From the NCBI RefSeq assembly GCF_020483305.1, contig NZ_JACWAB010000001.1, positions 699,042-763,041 of the forward strand: a DNA stretch of 64,000 nucleotides, written 5' to 3'. The position numbers and the translations under genes are program-made. Below the pieces are notes generated by a model, which was not told the origin of the DNA, ran no database searches, and was given only the letters and a program-made list of their open reading frames with translations. Source of the stretch: Arthrobacter sp. UM1 (lineage in GTDB: Bacteria > Actinomycetota > Actinomycetes > Actinomycetales > Micrococcaceae). Shown one piece after another: positions 10,908-19,589 of the stretch; within the stretch, counting starts at the first letter, position 1, and the number at the start of each line of letters is the position of its first letter.

Positions 10908-12583
10908 CGGGTGCTCCTCTCCTGCTCGGACTCTCCGCGCTGGAGCTCTGCGGGCGGCTCGATGGCGCGGGCGGTGATGGGCTGGGAGGTGATGCGATCC
11001 GAGCCCGGCGGCAGGGAGATCGGCGAGATCTCCACCGTCTTGCCTGCCTCGCGCGGCAGGACGAGGAGGAAGGCCGAGCCCTCCCCCGGCGAACCCCACG
11101 CGGCGAGCCAGCCGCCGTGCAGGCGGGCGTCCTCGGCGGCGATCGAGAGGCCGAGGCCCGAGCCGCCCGTCTTGCGGGCACGGGCCGGGTCCGCCCTCCA
11201 GAAGCGGTCGAAGACCCGCTCCGCCTGCTCCGGCGCCATGCCGATGCCGAAGTCCCGCACCGCCACCGCGATCGCGTCCTCGGAGTCCCCCACGTGGATC
11301 TCGATGGGGCGCCCCTCGCCGTGCTCGATCGCGTTGACCACGAAGTTGCGCACGATGCGCTCGATGCGCCGCGAGTCGACGTCGGCCACGGGGTCCGAGG
11401 AGACGTCGACGATCGCCACCTCGCTTCCCGCGTCCTCGGCGAGCGGCCGCGTCACGTCCACCACCTGCTGGGCGATCTTGACGAGGCTCGCGGGCTCCGG
11501 GTCCAGGACGGCCACGTTGGCGTCATACCTCGAGATCTCCAAGAGGTCCGCGAGCAGCACGTCGAACCGCTCCACCTGGTTGTAGAGCAGCTCGGCCGAG
11601 CGCTGGTTGACCGGGTCGAACTCCTCGCGGGCGTTGTGGAGCACCTCGGCGGCCATGCGGACCGTCGTCAGCGGCGTCCGCAGCTCGTGGGAGACGTCCG
11701 AGACGAAGCGCTGCTGCATCTGCGAGAGCGTGGCGAGCTCGTTGATCTGGGACTGCAGGGTCTCCGCCATGTGGTTGAACGAGGTGCCGAGGCGGGCGAT
11801 CTCGTCGTCGCCCCGCACCCGGATGCGCTCCTGGAGGTTGCCGGCCGCGAGGCGCTCCGAGACGGTGGCGGCGTCCGAGACCGGGCCGACGACGGACTTC
11901 GTCACCGTCCAGGCGATGACGCCGACGACGCCCATCATGAGCAGGCCCGCGCCCCAGAGGACGCGGTGGATGACGTCGAGGGTCTGCTGGATGGACTCCA
12001 TCGAGTAGACGAGATAGAGCGCGTAGTCGTTGTTCGGGGGCAGCTTGACCTTCTGGCCGAACGCGATGGCCGGCACCTGGCGGCCGTCCTGCATGATCGA
12101 GGTGGCTTCGTAGTACTGCCCGTTCCCCTCCTTGACCTTCTTCGCCAAGGTGTCCGGGATGACGCTCGGGGGGATGGTCCAGCGCGTCTGCACCCAGACG
12201 TTCGAGGCGGGGAAGGGCTCCAGGATGTACTTCCGGCCGTCCCCGTCCCCGGTGCCGTGGAGCGTCTGGAGGGAGTCGTCCGCCTGAGCCATGGTCGAGG
12301 TGCGGTCGCTCGCCTTCGACTGCTTGAACTGGCCTGACACCTGGGACAGGGCCGACGAGGCCTCGGACTCGTACTGGCTCACGCGCTCCGTGTAGAGGGC
12401 GTTGGCGATCTGGTGCGAGAGGTAGGCGCCGATCCCGATGAACGCGATGGCGCAGAGAAGCAGCGTGGAGACGACGGTCCGGAACTGCAGCGAGCGGTTC
12501 CACCACAGGCGGAACCTGCGGCGGTCCTCAGCTCCCCGCGCGCCCTCCGGATGCCTGCCGCGGGCAGGCGCAGCCTCGCTCAC
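10904..12583 (-). CDS. mtrB: Sensor histidine kinase MtrB
   Basis: A 559-residue membrane histidine kinase that phosphorylates MtrA and controls cell-envelope and division genes. Order: cytoplasmic N-terminus, TM1 (about residues 35-57), extracytoplasmic sensor region, TM2 (about 205-225), HAMP, HisKA with phospho-acceptor His in SDVSHELRTPL, and HATPase with VNAIEHGEG, VRDFGIGMAPEQ and GGSGLGLSIA. The listed start is GTG 12583 with a weak ribosome site. The frame stays open back to the mtrA stop, 30 codons upstream, with only CTG available there. It overlaps lpqB by 4 nt. Confidence 0.96.
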   Translation of the reverse strand: MSEAAPARGRHPEGARGAEDRRRFRLWWNRSLQFRTVVSTLLLCAIAFIGIGAYLSHQIANALYTERVSQYESEASSALSQVSGQFKQSKASDRTSTMAQADDSLQTLHGTGDGDGRKYILEPFPASNVWVQTRWTIPPSVIPDTLAKKVKEGNGQYYEATSIMQDGRQVPAIAFGQKVKLPPNNDYALYLVYSMESIQQTLDVIHRVLWGAGLLMMGVVGVIAWTVTKSVVGPVSDAATVSERLAAGNLQERIRVRGDDEIARLGTSFNHMAETLQSQINELATLSQMQQRFVSDVSHELRTPLTTVRMAAEVLHNAREEFDPVNQRSAELLYNQVERFDVLLADLLEISRYDANVAVLDPEPASLVKIAQQVVDVTRPLAEDAGSEVAIVDVSSDPVADVDSRRIERIVRNFVVNAIEHGEGRPIEIHVGDSEDAIAVAVRDFGIGMAPEQAERVFDRFWRADPARARKTGGSGLGLSIAAEDARLHGGWLAAWGSPGEGSAFLLVLPREAGKTVEISPISLPPGSDRITSQPITARAIEPPAELQRGESEQERSTR

Positions 12584-12673
12584 GGCGCCCCGAGAGCCCG
12601 TGGGCGGGTCCGCGGCGTTCTCCTGAGCCGTCCCGTCCGGGTCCGGCGATTCGCTCGTCCTCAGGGCGGCCGC

Positions 12674-13357
12674 CTACTGGGAGCGCCCGCCGGCCTTGTA
12701 GCCCACGCCGCGGACGGTGAGGACCACCTCCGGCTCCTCCGGGTCGATCTCGACCTTGGAGCGCAGGCGCTGGACGTGCACGTTGACGAGCCGGGTGTCC
12801 GCGGAGTGGCGGTAGCCCCACACCTGCTCCAGGAGGTTCTCCCGCGTGAACACCTGCCACGGCTTGCGGGCGAGGGCCACCAGGAGGTCGAACTCCAGAG
12901 GGGTGAGCGGGATCGCCTTGCCGTTCCGGGTGACGCTGTGGCCCGCGACGTCGATCTCCAGATCCGCGATCTGCAGGGTCTCGGCGGTGCGGTGGTCCGC
13001 CGGGCGCAGGCGGGCGCGCACGCGCGCCACGAGCTCGGCCGGCTTGAAGGGCTTCGGCACGTAGTCGTCCGCCCCGGACTCGAGGCCGCGGACGACGTCG
13101 GACGTGTCCGACTTGGCCGTGAGCATGACGATGGGGACGTCCGACTCCTGGCGGATCCGGCGGCACACCTCGATGCCGTCCAGGCCGGGGAGCATCAGGT
13201 CCAGGAGGATCACGTCCGGGCGATGCTCGCGGAACGCGGCCTCCGCGTCCGAGCCGTTGTTGCAGAAGACCGTCTCCAGACCGTCGTTCTGCAGGACGAT
13301 CCCGATCATCTCCGCCAGCGCTTCGTCGTCATCGACGACGAGGACCTTGCCCCTCAT
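12674..13357 (-). CDS. mtrA: Response regulator MtrA
   Basis: A 227-residue OmpR/PhoB-type response regulator. The receiver domain starts VLVVDDDEAL, with phospho-acceptor Asp53 in DVILLDLMLPG and the conserved Lys in VPKPFKPAEL. The C-terminal winged helix (about residues 130-225) has LTPLEFDLLVALA and RLRSKVEIDPEEPEVVLTVRGVGY. MtrA is an essential or major regulator of envelope, division and osmotic genes in actinobacteria. AGG about 6 nt before the ATG serves as ribosome site. It heads mtrA-mtrB-lpqB and lies 16 bp after the MetE-like gene, so read-through from upstream is likely. Confidence 0.97.
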   Translation of the reverse strand: MRGKVLVVDDDEALAEMIGIVLQNDGLETVFCNNGSDAEAAFREHRPDVILLDLMLPGLDGIEVCRRIRQESDVPIVMLTAKSDTSDVVRGLESGADDYVPKPFKPAELVARVRARLRPADHRTAETLQIADLEIDVAGHSVTRNGKAIPLTPLEFDLLVALARKPWQVFTRENLLEQVWGYRHSADTRLVNVHVQRLRSKVEIDPEEPEVVLTVRGVGYKAGGRSQ

Positions 13358-13373
13358 CCAGACCTGCTCCCGT

Positions 13374-14426
13374 CTACCGCTCCGTTGAACTGATTGAGTC
13401 CATTCTAGGGGTTCGCTCCCGCGCGGAGCCCGGGAACGACTCCCCCAGAGATCTCAACATGGCAACGTTTTCCGCGGCGGCAGCCGCGCCCTGCGCTGCG
13501 CCGAGCCGCCGCAGCCCGGGCGGGCACCAGAGGCCGAGGCGCGCCCGGTCCTCCTCAGAGGCGCCCGCGGTCTCCACGGCCTGCGCCAGCTCGCGGCCGT
13601 CCGCCGGGCGGCCCGGGTCCACGGCGAGCAGGGCGCCGAGCCCCGCTTCCGCGAGGGCTTCGGTGCGCTCGACGTCGGACGGCGCCCAGCGGTCTCCGGC
13701 GCGGACGAGCTCCGCGGCGGACGCCCCCGCCGCCGTGCCCGCCGCCGCGGCCCTGGAGGGACGGCGCACGCCCGTGAGCACGCCTCCCAGCCCTGCCGCC
13801 TTCCACGGCGCGAAGACGGACCGGAGGACGTCCTCCCCGAGGGGCCGATGCCGGCGAAACCCGGAGGCGGTGGGGAGGCGGCCGTCGAGGGCGTCGTCGA
13901 GCGAGTCCTCCCGCAGGACCGGCTCGATCTCGAGACCGTGGGCCTGGCGCATGCGCTCCCGCCAGGAGCGGACGCCGTCGGCGAGCGCCTCGCCGAGGTG
14001 CCTCACGGCGCCCGGGTCCGCGACGAGCCGCTCCCCGAGGGGCGAGGAGAGGCGAGCCGCCAGAGTGACCGGCCCCCACAGCGTCACCGTGACGGCGGGA
14101 GGCGAGCCGGTCCCCGACTCCAGCCGTGCCGCGAGCACGAAGGCCTCGGCCTCCGCGTCGAGCTGCTCGGCCGCCGCGGCGCTGACCCGGGTGCTCCCGC
14201 TGAGCAGGCGGAAGCCGTACGGCTGGACGTCGAGGTGGGAGTCCGTGAGCAGCGCGCCGCTGCGCAGCATGAGCCACGGCTGGTCCTCGCGGGGGTCCGG
14301 AAGGGGCGAGCGGCCGGTCTCGGCCGTCTCCCCCACGGCCCAGCGGGCGGCCTCGAGGCGGGTGGCGCCGGGGACGTCTCCGGCCAGGGTCAGGCGGGGC
14401 ACGCCGCTCGTCCCCTGCGCGGTCAT
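13374..14426 (-). CDS. MetE/UroD-fold protein of unknown function (Rv3015c-like)
   Basis: A 350-residue protein resembling the short uroporphyrinogen-decarboxylase/cobalamin-independent methionine-synthase-like proteins that sit beside mnmA in actinobacteria. Supporting segments are MLRSGALLTDSHLDVQPYGF and VTVTLWGPVTLAARL near residue 125, typical of the MetE TIM-barrel core. I do not see the full His-Cys zinc set of active MetE, so methionine synthesis is not supported. Its ATG overlaps the chorismate mutase stop as ATGA. Annotators often call such genes methionine synthase, which I would treat with caution. Confidence 0.72.
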   Translation of the reverse strand: MTAQGTSGVPRLTLAGDVPGATRLEAARWAVGETAETGRSPLPDPREDQPWLMLRSGALLTDSHLDVQPYGFRLLSGSTRVSAAAAEQLDAEAEAFVLAARLESGTGSPPAVTVTLWGPVTLAARLSSPLGERLVADPGAVRHLGEALADGVRSWRERMRQAHGLEIEPVLREDSLDDALDGRLPTASGFRRHRPLGEDVLRSVFAPWKAAGLGGVLTGVRRPSRAAAAGTAAGASAAELVRAGDRWAPSDVERTEALAEAGLGALLAVDPGRPADGRELAQAVETAGASEEDRARLGLWCPPGLRRLGAAQGAAAAAENVAMLRSLGESFPGSARERTPRMDSISSTER

Positions 14427-14794
14427 CGGGCGTCCGGGTCCATGCTGTCCGAGATGGCCTGGTGGTGCCGGATCACCTCGGAGACGATGAAGTTGAGGAA
14501 CTTCTCCGCGAAGACCGGATCGAGCTGGGCGTCCCGCGCGAGCCCCTTGAGGCGGCTGATCTGGGCGGCCTCGCGGCCCGGGTCCGCCGGCGGCAGGCTG
14601 TGGCGGGCCTTGAGCACCCCTACGCGCTGCGTGGCCTTGAACCGCTCCGCCAGAAGGTGGATGAGGGCCGCGTCGATGTTGTCGATGCTCGAGCGGACGC
14701 GGTACAGCTCCTCCATGACCTCGCGGCTGACGTCCTCCGGGAGGGAGGAGGCACGGGGGTCGTAGTCCTGAGGGCGCTCGTCCATGCCCTCCAT
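14423..14794 (-). CDS. Chorismate mutase (AroQ type)
   Basis: A 123-residue AroQ-type helical chorismate mutase that converts chorismate to prephenate for phenylalanine and tyrosine. Visible features are YRVRSSIDNIDAALIHLLAERF with the conserved Arg, VGVLKARHSLPPADPGREA, and a C-terminal VFAEKFLNFIVSEVIRHHQ helix. No periplasmic signal and no fused dehydratase is present. An ATG at 14785 preceded by GGAGG is an alternative start. The stop overlaps the next gene by 4 nt, suggesting an operon with mnmA upstream. Confidence 0.92.
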   Translation of the reverse strand: MEGMDERPQDYDPRASSLPEDVSREVMEELYRVRSSIDNIDAALIHLLAERFKATQRVGVLKARHSLPPADPGREAAQISRLKGLARDAQLDPVFAEKFLNFIVSEVIRHHQAISDSMDPDAR

Positions 14795-14818
14795 CCTAGT
14801 GAGTGCGGCGCTCGGAGG

Positions 14819-15970
14819 TCAGCGCGCGTCCGGCGAGCGGTCCGCGGAGGCGGCGAGCTCGGCGCTGCGGGCCGAGTCGATCGTGGCCTGGCCCAGCACG
14901 CGCGTGCCCTGGTAGACCACCATCGTCTGGCCCGGGGCCACGCCGCGCATCGGCTCGTCGAGGTCGACGACGAGCCGGCGCTCGCCGTCGTCGCCCTCCG
15001 TCACGCGAGCCGTGCCCGGCTCCGGGTCTCCGTGCGCGCGGACCTGCACCAGGACGGGGAACGGCTCGCCGCGCTCGGCCTCGTCGAGGGGCCGCCCGGC
15101 CCAGGAGACGCGGATGCCGGTCAGCTGGACGACGTCGAGCATCCGCTCCGGGCCCACGACGACCTCGTTGGACTTCGGGCGGATCTCGAGGACGAACCTC
15201 GGCTTCCCGTCGGGGGCCGGACGGCCGATCCCGAGTCCCCGCCGCTGGCCGACCGTGTACGCGTGGGCGCCCGGGTGCTCGCCGAGCTTCTCGCCCTCCG
15301 CGCTCACGATGTCGCCGGGCTCCATCTCGATCCGCTCGGCCAGCCAGCCGCGGGTGTCGCCGTCGGGGATGAAGCAGATGTCGTGGGAGTCCGGCTTCGA
15401 GGCGACGGCCAGACCCCGCCGCTCCGCCTCGGCCCGGACGTCCGCCTTGGAGGCCGCGTCCGCGAGCGGGAAGAGGCAGTGCTCGAGCTGCTGCTCCGTG
15501 AGGACGCCGAGGACGTAGGACTGGTCCTTGGCCCAGTCGCTCGCCCGGTGCAGCTCGGGCCGCCCGTCCGCGTCCCGGACCACCTTGGCGTAGTGTCCCG
15601 TGGCCACCGCGTCGAACCCGAGCGCGAGCGCCTTCTCCAGGAGCGCGGCGAACTTGATCCGCTCGTTGCAGCGCATGCACGGGTTGGGGGTGCGGCCGGC
15701 GGCGTACTCCGCGATGAAGTCGTCCACCACGTCTTCCTTGAAGCGCTCCGAGAAGTCCCAGACGTAGTACGGGATGCCGAGCCGCTCGCAGGCCCTCCAG
15801 GCGTCCTGGCTGTCCTCGATGGTGCAGCATCCGCGGCTGCCCGTGCGCAGGGTCCCCGGCATCCGGGACAGGGCCAGGTGGACGCCGACGACGTCGTGCC
15901 CCGCCTCCACCGCGCGCGCCGCCGCGACGGCGGAGTCCACGCCGCCGCTCATCGCCGCCAGCACTCTCAT
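14819..15970 (-). CDS. mnmA: tRNA 2-thiouridine(34) synthase MnmA
   Basis: A 383-residue thiouridylase that adenylates and thiolates U34 of tRNA-Lys, -Glu and -Gln. The PP-loop [13 protein letters not shown] is at residues 6-18. The first catalytic Cys lies in [15 protein letters not shown] and the second in [11 protein letters not shown]. The C-terminal half has [13 protein letters not shown] and beta-barrel segments. It overlaps the cysteine desulfurase stop by 4 nt (ATGA), so sulfur donor and thiolase are made together. Confidence 0.96.
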   Translation of the reverse strand: MRVLAAMSGGVDSAVAAARAVEAGHDVVGVHLALSRMPGTLRTGSRGCCTIEDSQDAWRACERLGIPYYVWDFSERFKEDVVDDFIAEYAAGRTPNPCMRCNERIKFAALLEKALALGFDAVATGHYAKVVRDADGRPELHRASDWAKDQSYVLGVLTEQQLEHCLFPLADAASKADVRAEAERRGLAVASKPDSHDICFIPDGDTRGWLAERIEMEPGDIVSAEGEKLGEHPGAHAYTVGQRRGLGIGRPAPDGKPRFVLEIRPKSNEVVVGPERMLDVVQLTGIRVSWAGRPLDEAERGEPFPVLVQVRAHGDPEPGTARVTEGDDGERRLVVDLDEPMRGVAPGQTMVVYQGTRVLGQATIDSARSAELAASADRSPDAR

Positions 15971-17295
15971 CCTCTGTCCTCGCTTCCGCGGGTGCTCCCC
16001 GATCCGGTCTCGGCCTGTGGGCCGGGGCGTCCGCCGCCCCTCGTGGACGCCGTCTCGATCCCCGAGGGGCGAGCGGCGAGCCCCGCCGCCCCCGCCTGCT
16101 CCGCGATCCGGGGAAGGACGTCCAGCAGTGCGTCAACGTCCTCGGCCCGCGTGTCTATTCCCAGGCTGAAGCGCTGGGTGCCACGAGCGCGCTCCTCGTC
16201 CCCGCTCATCGCGAGGACCACGTGCGAGGGCCGGGGCACGCCGGCGGTGCAGGCGGAGCCCGTCGACGTCTCGAACCCGGCCATGTCCAGGAGGAAGAGG
16301 AGGGAATCGCCCTCGGCGCCCGGGAAGGAGAGGTTCAGGGTGCCGGGCAGGCGCCGGTCGGGGTGCTCCACGGGGTCCGGCCCGTTGAGCACCGCACCGG
16401 GAACCGCCTGCTTGACGCCCTCCCAGAGGCGCGCCTGGAGGGCGCGCAGGCGGGCGGCCTCCTCCGGCCGACCCCCGGGCCCCTCAGGGACCACCGCGGC
16501 GAAGGCGGCCGCCGCCGCGACGTTGAGGGTCCCCGAGCGGATTCCCCGCTCCTGGCCGCCGCCGTGGGTGTGCGGCTCGAGGACGGCGTCCCGGCGCACG
16601 AAGAGCGCTCCGATGCCCACGGGCGCGCCCAGCTTGTGCCCGGAGACCGCCATGCTGGCGAGCCCCGTCTCGGCGAAGGGTGTCGGAAGGACTCCGTACG
16701 CCTGGACCGCGTCCGAGTGCACGGGAACCCCGTGGGGCGCGCAGGCCTCGACGAGCTCCCGGACCGGCTGAACGGTGCCCACCTCGTTGTTGGCCCACAT
16801 GAGGGTCGCGAGGGCGAACTCTCCGGGATGGGCGTCCAGCTCCCGGCGGGCGGCCTCGACGTCCGCGGTCCCCTCCGCGTCCACGGGGAGGAGGTGGACG
16901 ACGGCGCCCTCATGGGACTCGAGCCATTCGACCGTGTCGAGGACGGCGTGGTGCTCGATCCCGCTCACGAGAATCCGCCTCCGAGCCGGGTCAGCGGCCT
17001 GCCGGGCCCAGTAGAGGCCCTTGAGCGCGAGGTTGTCCGCCTCCGTGCCCGAAGCGGTGAAGACGAGCTCCGAGGGGTCTGCTCCCGCTGCGGCGGCGAG
17101 GCGTGCCCGGGAGGCGTCGAGGCTGAGGCGGGAGCGCCGTCCGCCGGAGTGGAGGGAGGAGGGGTTCGCACCGAGCCGGGAGGCCTCGAGGAAGGCGTCC
17201 CGAGCGGCGTCCCTCAGCGGGGCGGTCGCCGCGAAGTCGAGGTAGGTCCGCGCCGGGCGGCCCGCTGGCCGGGCGTCTGCGTCTCGGGGGCTCAC
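15967..17295 (-). CDS. Cysteine desulfurase (IscS/NifS family)
   Basis: A 442-residue PLP enzyme that converts cysteine to alanine and supplies persulfide sulfur. It shows [15 protein letters not shown] at the N-terminus, [12 protein letters not shown], the PLP lysine in [16 protein letters not shown], and the catalytic Cys in [16 protein letters not shown]. Coupling to mnmA indicates that tRNA thiolation is its main partner; no isc or suf genes are in view. The start is GTG 17295 with a TACCCT hexamer 7 nt upstream, so the mRNA may be leaderless. The C-terminal 35 residues are low complexity. Confidence 0.93.
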   Translation of the reverse strand: MSPRDADARPAGRPARTYLDFAATAPLRDAARDAFLEASRLGANPSSLHSGGRRSRLSLDASRARLAAAAGADPSELVFTASGTEADNLALKGLYWARQAADPARRRILVSGIEHHAVLDTVEWLESHEGAVVHLLPVDAEGTADVEAARRELDAHPGEFALATLMWANNEVGTVQPVRELVEACAPHGVPVHSDAVQAYGVLPTPFAETGLASMAVSGHKLGAPVGIGALFVRRDAVLEPHTHGGGQERGIRSGTLNVAAAAAFAAVVPEGPGGRPEEAARLRALQARLWEGVKQAVPGAVLNGPDPVEHPDRRLPGTLNLSFPGAEGDSLLFLLDMAGFETSTGSACTAGVPRPSHVVLAMSGDEERARGTQRFSLGIDTRAEDVDALLDVLPRIAEQAGAAGLAARPSGIETASTRGGGRPGPQAETGSGSTRGSEDRG

Positions 17296-17302
17296 ATGCT
17301 CC

Positions 17303-17308
17303 AGGGTA
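17303..17308 (-). promoter_or_regulatory. Candidate -10 box for the cysteine desulfurase operon
   Basis: TACCCT on the minus strand ends 7 nt before the GTG start. This spacing would put the transcript start at or next to the start codon. Confidence 0.4.
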
Positions 17309-17334
17309 GCCCTCCGCTCCCTCCGTGTTTGAAT

Positions 17335-17865
17335 ATGGGGGTGTTCAACCTACTCTTCGTCGAGCCTGAGATCCCCGGGAACACGGGCAATGCGATCCGC
17401 CTCGCGGCGGTGACCGGCGCCCGGCTCCACCTCGTGGAGCCGCTCGGGTTCGACTTCGGAGACGCCAAGCTGCGCCGTGCCGGACTGGACTACCACGACC
17501 TCGCCGTCGTGACCGTCCACCCCGACCTGGACGCGGCGCTCGACGCGCTCGCGGGCCGCCGGGTCTTCGCCTTCACCTCCGAGGCCGAGCGGCGCTACGA
17601 CTCGGTCGGGTACGAGGAGGGCGACGTCCTCATGTTCGGCCGCGAGTCCGTGGGCCTCGCCGCGGAGCACAAGGCCCACCCGTGCGTCACGGACCGCCTC
17701 CGCCTGCCCATGCTGGAGTCGCGGCGCTCCATGAACCTCGCCAACACCGCCTCCGTGGCCGTCTTCGAGGCCTGGAGGCAGCACGGCTTCGCAGGGTCCG
17801 CGGACGCCGCCTCGCCCGGGACCGCTGCACCGTTCCATCCCTCATCGCAAGGACCAGCCTCATGA
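17335..17865 (+). CDS. trmL: tRNA (cytidine(34)-2'-O)-methyltransferase TrmL
   Basis: A 176-residue SPOUT methyltransferase that 2'-O-methylates wobble C/U34 of tRNA-Leu. SPOUT knot motifs are LFVEPEIPGNTGNAIRLAA at the N-terminus, VLMFGRESVGLAAE near residue 100, and LRLPMLESRRSMNLANTASV near residue 125. The N-terminus fits either ATG 17335 or GTG 17341; neither has a clear ribosome site. It is divergent from the tRNA-thiolation operon and overlaps the next gene by 4 nt. Confidence 0.94.
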   Translation: MGVFNLLFVEPEIPGNTGNAIRLAAVTGARLHLVEPLGFDFGDAKLRRAGLDYHDLAVVTVHPDLDAALDALAGRRVFAFTSEAERRYDSVGYEEGDVLMFGRESVGLAAEHKAHPCVTDRLRLPMLESRRSMNLANTASVAVFEAWRQHGFAGSADAASPGTAAPFHPSSQGPAS

Positions 17866-18680
17866 ACACCGAACACAGCCTCGAGGCCCTCCCCCACTCC
17901 GAGGACGGGTCGCGGCACTACGAGAACCTCGCGCCGAGCATCTGGAACCCGGTGGGCAGCACGCTCGCCGCCGCCGCGGACCTGGTCCCGGGCGAGCGCG
18001 TCCTGGACCTCTGCTCCGGCACCGGGTCCTCGGCGCTGCCCGCCGCGCAGGAGGTGGGGCCCGAGGGCCGCGTCGTCGCCGTCGACCGATCCCCTCACCT
18101 GCTCGCCATCGCGCGGGAGAAGGCGCGGACGCTGGGGCTCGGGAACCTCGAGACCGTCGCGGCGGACATCCGGGGCTACGAGCCGGACGAGACGCCGGAC
18201 GCGGCGCTGCTGGGCCTCGCCGTCTTCCTCTTCGAGGACCCGGTCCAGGCGCTCTCCGGCATCCGCGGGATGCTCGGGGACGAGAGCCGGCTCGTGCTCT
18301 CCACGTGGTCCAAGCCCGGCCTCGAGCCCGTGCTGGAGCCGTTCCTCAAGGCCGCCAAGCGCCACAACCCGGGGCTCTCCGAGCTGGACCGGCCTCGGGC
18401 CTTCCGGCGGATCGAGCACGCGAGCGACCCCGCCCAGATGCGCGAGGACCTCAACGCCGCAGGCTTCTCCCGCGTGGACTCGAGCGAGATCTCCTTCCGC
18501 TTCGGCCTGGACGGCGACCTCCTCTGGGACTTCGTCCTCGGCACCGACCTGCGCTCGATGCTCTCGCCGGCCGACTCCGCGGTGAACGCCCGCATCCGCT
18601 CGGACTACGCGGAGCAGATCCTCACGGACGACGTCGTGAACTTCACGGGGACGATCGACCTGCACGTGGCACGCCCCTAG
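17862..18680 (+). CDS. Class I SAM-dependent methyltransferase
   Basis: A 272-residue Rossmann-fold methyltransferase. Motif I is VLDLCSGTGSSALPAA near residue 47, followed by the acidic VAVDRSPHLLAIAREKA and an AADIRGYEP motif. It resembles UbiE/MenG-type small-molecule methyltransferases, but no specific substrate signature is visible. Its ATG overlaps the trmL stop (ATGA), so they are co-translated. Substrate unknown. Confidence 0.82.
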   Translation: MNTEHSLEALPHSEDGSRHYENLAPSIWNPVGSTLAAAADLVPGERVLDLCSGTGSSALPAAQEVGPEGRVVAVDRSPHLLAIAREKARTLGLGNLETVAADIRGYEPDETPDAALLGLAVFLFEDPVQALSGIRGMLGDESRLVLSTWSKPGLEPVLEPFLKAAKRHNPGLSELDRPRAFRRIEHASDPAQMREDLNAAGFSRVDSSEISFRFGLDGDLLWDFVLGTDLRSMLSPADSAVNARIRSDYAEQILTDDVVNFTGTIDLHVARP

Positions 18681-18687
18681 GCGTGCC
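18668..18687. terminator. Hairpin at the end of the methyltransferase gene
   Basis: A perfect 8-bp stem (GGCACGCC / GGCGTGCC) with a CCTA loop spans the stop codon, between two convergent genes. No T-tract follows. Confidence 0.5.
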
Positions 18688-18767
18688 GACCGGCGCCGAC
18701 GTCCGTTCGCACCGTTCACGCCTTCCTGCGGGCCGCGCCGTCTGCGTGCGTGCAGCGCGCGCCCAGC

Positions 18768-19583
18768 TCAGAAGCCTGCGAAGGTCCCCTCGCCGTTGAC
18801 ACACACGGCGTGGAACTCCTCGGCGAACTCCGCGGGCCGGTCCTCCGGGCCCTCGTCCCACCGGCCGCTTGCCGCCTGGGCCGCGAGGCCCGCCTTGACG
18901 CTCTCCCGCATGCCCTCGGGGTCCGGGTGCTGGCTGAGGTGCACGTCGAGGGCCTCGAGCTTCGCGTCGAGGGTCTCCGTGACGTCCACCCGGAGGTTGA
19001 CGAGCGCGTCCGGCCCCGCGAAGAGGAGGAGCCAGGGCAGTCGGTAGGCCTCGAGTCCGCGCTCCCTCAGGGACGGGTAGGCGTAGGCGTTCTCCACCGC
19101 CGGGAACGCGGCCCGCGTGACGATCTCGCCGCAGGCGAGGTGATCCGGGTGGGACTTGTGCAGGGAGCTCCAGTTCCGCTCGGGGTGCAGGGAGAGCACG
19201 ACGTCGGGGCGGATCTCCCGCATCGCGGCCACAACCCGCTCGATGACGCGGTGGGAGGGCTCGAGGAAGCCGTCTCGCTCGCCCGCGAACTCGACCCGGG
19301 AGACGCCCGCGAGCCCCGCGGCCCGGCGCTGCTCCTCCCGGCGCGTCTCGACGATGGACTCGCGCCCCTCGTCCTCGAACCCGCCCGCGTCGCCGTCCGT
19401 CAGGACGAGGTAGGAGACCTCGGCTCCTCTCCGGGTGAGCGCCGCGACCGTGCCGCCGGCGCCGAAGTCGACGTCGTCGGGATGAGCGAAGACCACGAGG
19501 ACCCGCCGGGCCGAGCGGAGCGCCTCGGCCGCCGCAGACAGCCCCGTGCACCGGAGGGGACTCCGGTCTGCATCGTGCGCCAC
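18768..19583 (-). CDS. PIG-L family deacetylase
   Basis: A 271-residue zinc deacetylase of the PIG-L/LmbE family. The metal-binding AHPDDVDFGAGGT lies near residue 32 and the second metal motif KSHPDHLACGEI near residue 145. Family members remove acetyl groups from GlcNAc-linked compounds, including mycothiol precursors (MshB) and conjugates (Mca). I cannot tell which substrate this one uses. The start is GTG 19583, 6 bp after the HtrA-like stop, so it is the second gene of that operon. Confidence 0.88.
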   Translation of the reverse strand: MAHDADRSPLRCTGLSAAAEALRSARRVLVVFAHPDDVDFGAGGTVAALTRRGAEVSYLVLTDGDAGGFEDEGRESIVETRREEQRRAAGLAGVSRVEFAGERDGFLEPSHRVIERVVAAMREIRPDVVLSLHPERNWSSLHKSHPDHLACGEIVTRAAFPAVENAYAYPSLRERGLEAYRLPWLLLFAGPDALVNLRVDVTETLDAKLEALDVHLSQHPDPEGMRESVKAGLAAQAASGRWDEGPEDRPAEFAEEFHAVCVNGEGTFAGF

Positions 19584-19589
19584 GGCGGC

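Noticed and set aside
8115..11585. Plus-strand frame of 1156 codons opposite comF, lpqB and mtrB
   Set aside because: It spans three recognised minus-strand genes and has no homology of its own.
13374..14426. Functional methionine synthase (MetE)
   Set aside because: The protein is less than half MetE length and the zinc-ligand set is not visible.
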